From NCBI GenBank assembly GCA_945831575.1, contig CAMACX010000018.1, forward strand, positions 1 to 56,211: DNA of 56,211 nt. Direction: 5' to 3'. This stretch comes from an uncultured Mediterranea sp. (GTDB lineage: Bacteria; Bacteroidota; Bacteroidia; Bacteroidales; Bacteroidaceae). Both the position numbers and the translations under genes were made by a program. The notes beneath the pieces are model-generated. The model was not told the DNA's origin, made no database searches, and was given only the letters and a program-made list of their open reading frames with translations. Shown here piece after piece: positions 56,211 through 56,211 of this stretch (positions are counted from its first letter, which is position 1; every line of letters starts with the position of its first letter).

Positions 56211-56211
56211 G

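Overview
The window looks like chromosomal DNA of a gut Bacteroidales bacterium, most likely Bacteroidaceae. Evidence: several promoters match the Bacteroidetes consensus TTTG-N19/20-TAnnTTTG; there are many secreted or lipoprotein glycoside hydrolases; the housekeeping order ftsX-DUF3098-uppP-truB-queA-folK is typical of the phylum; and there is an inositol-lipid gene set like that of Bacteroides. I do not assign a species. Most genes are GC-rich, but about 9.8-13.3 kb is AT-rich and looks acquired.

Layout. (1) 0.3-6.7 kb: a CE1-like esterase and two GH3 beta-glucosidases. (2) 6.7-13.4 kb: an accessory island with an AAA ATPase/PD-(D/E)XK gene preceded by twin hairpins, a DUF3990-type ART-like gene with a small partner (possible toxin-antitoxin pair), a structured leader followed by a HEPN-like protein and an exported trypsin-like protease, and the stump of a second ATPase. 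(3) 13.4-24.6 kb: housekeeping genes: a QueD-family protein lacking the usual cysteine, OxyR, MiaB, a methyltransferase, FtsX, DUF3098, UppP, TruB, QueA, FolK, then PgpA-like phosphatase, GtrA, CDP-alcohol phosphotransferase and PAP2 enzyme (probable inositol lipid synthesis). (4) 24.6-34.4 kb: metK behind a probable SAM-II riboswitch, kduI-kduD-DUF4861 (unsaturated uronate use), a fused SpmA/SpmB protein, YbeY, a PfkB kinase with a KdsD-like isomerase, and an M16 peptidase. (5) 34.4-46.0 kb, minus strand: five genes GH20-GH92-GH20-GH92-GH2, tightly spaced and all exo-acting, which together could strip N-glycan-like chains. (6) 46.0-56.2 kb: a glutamine synthetase fragment, a GH94 phosphorylase, a GH2 enzyme, an AraC regulator, a lipoprotein GH5 endoglucanase and a CE7-like esterase: a beta-glucan/hemicellulose group.

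The most unusual signal lies between genes. Many spacers consist of short-period tandem arrays whose sequence differs from place to place but whose period is repeatedly 11 or 22 bp: 12666-12797 (12 x 11), 13026-13135 (5 x 22), 29409-29496 (4 x 22), 34328-34371 (4 x 11), 46187-46252 (3 x 22), 46609-46806 (18 x 11) and 49638-49813 (8 x 22). Others have 7, 8, 12, 14 or 18 bp periods. Two arrays fill nearly the whole spacer between genes, and two run into the next start codon. Other leads are a shared promoter box at identical spacing upstream of the CE7 gene and of whatever follows the window, and the leader/HEPN/protease unit.

All calls come from reading the sequence; no database search was run.
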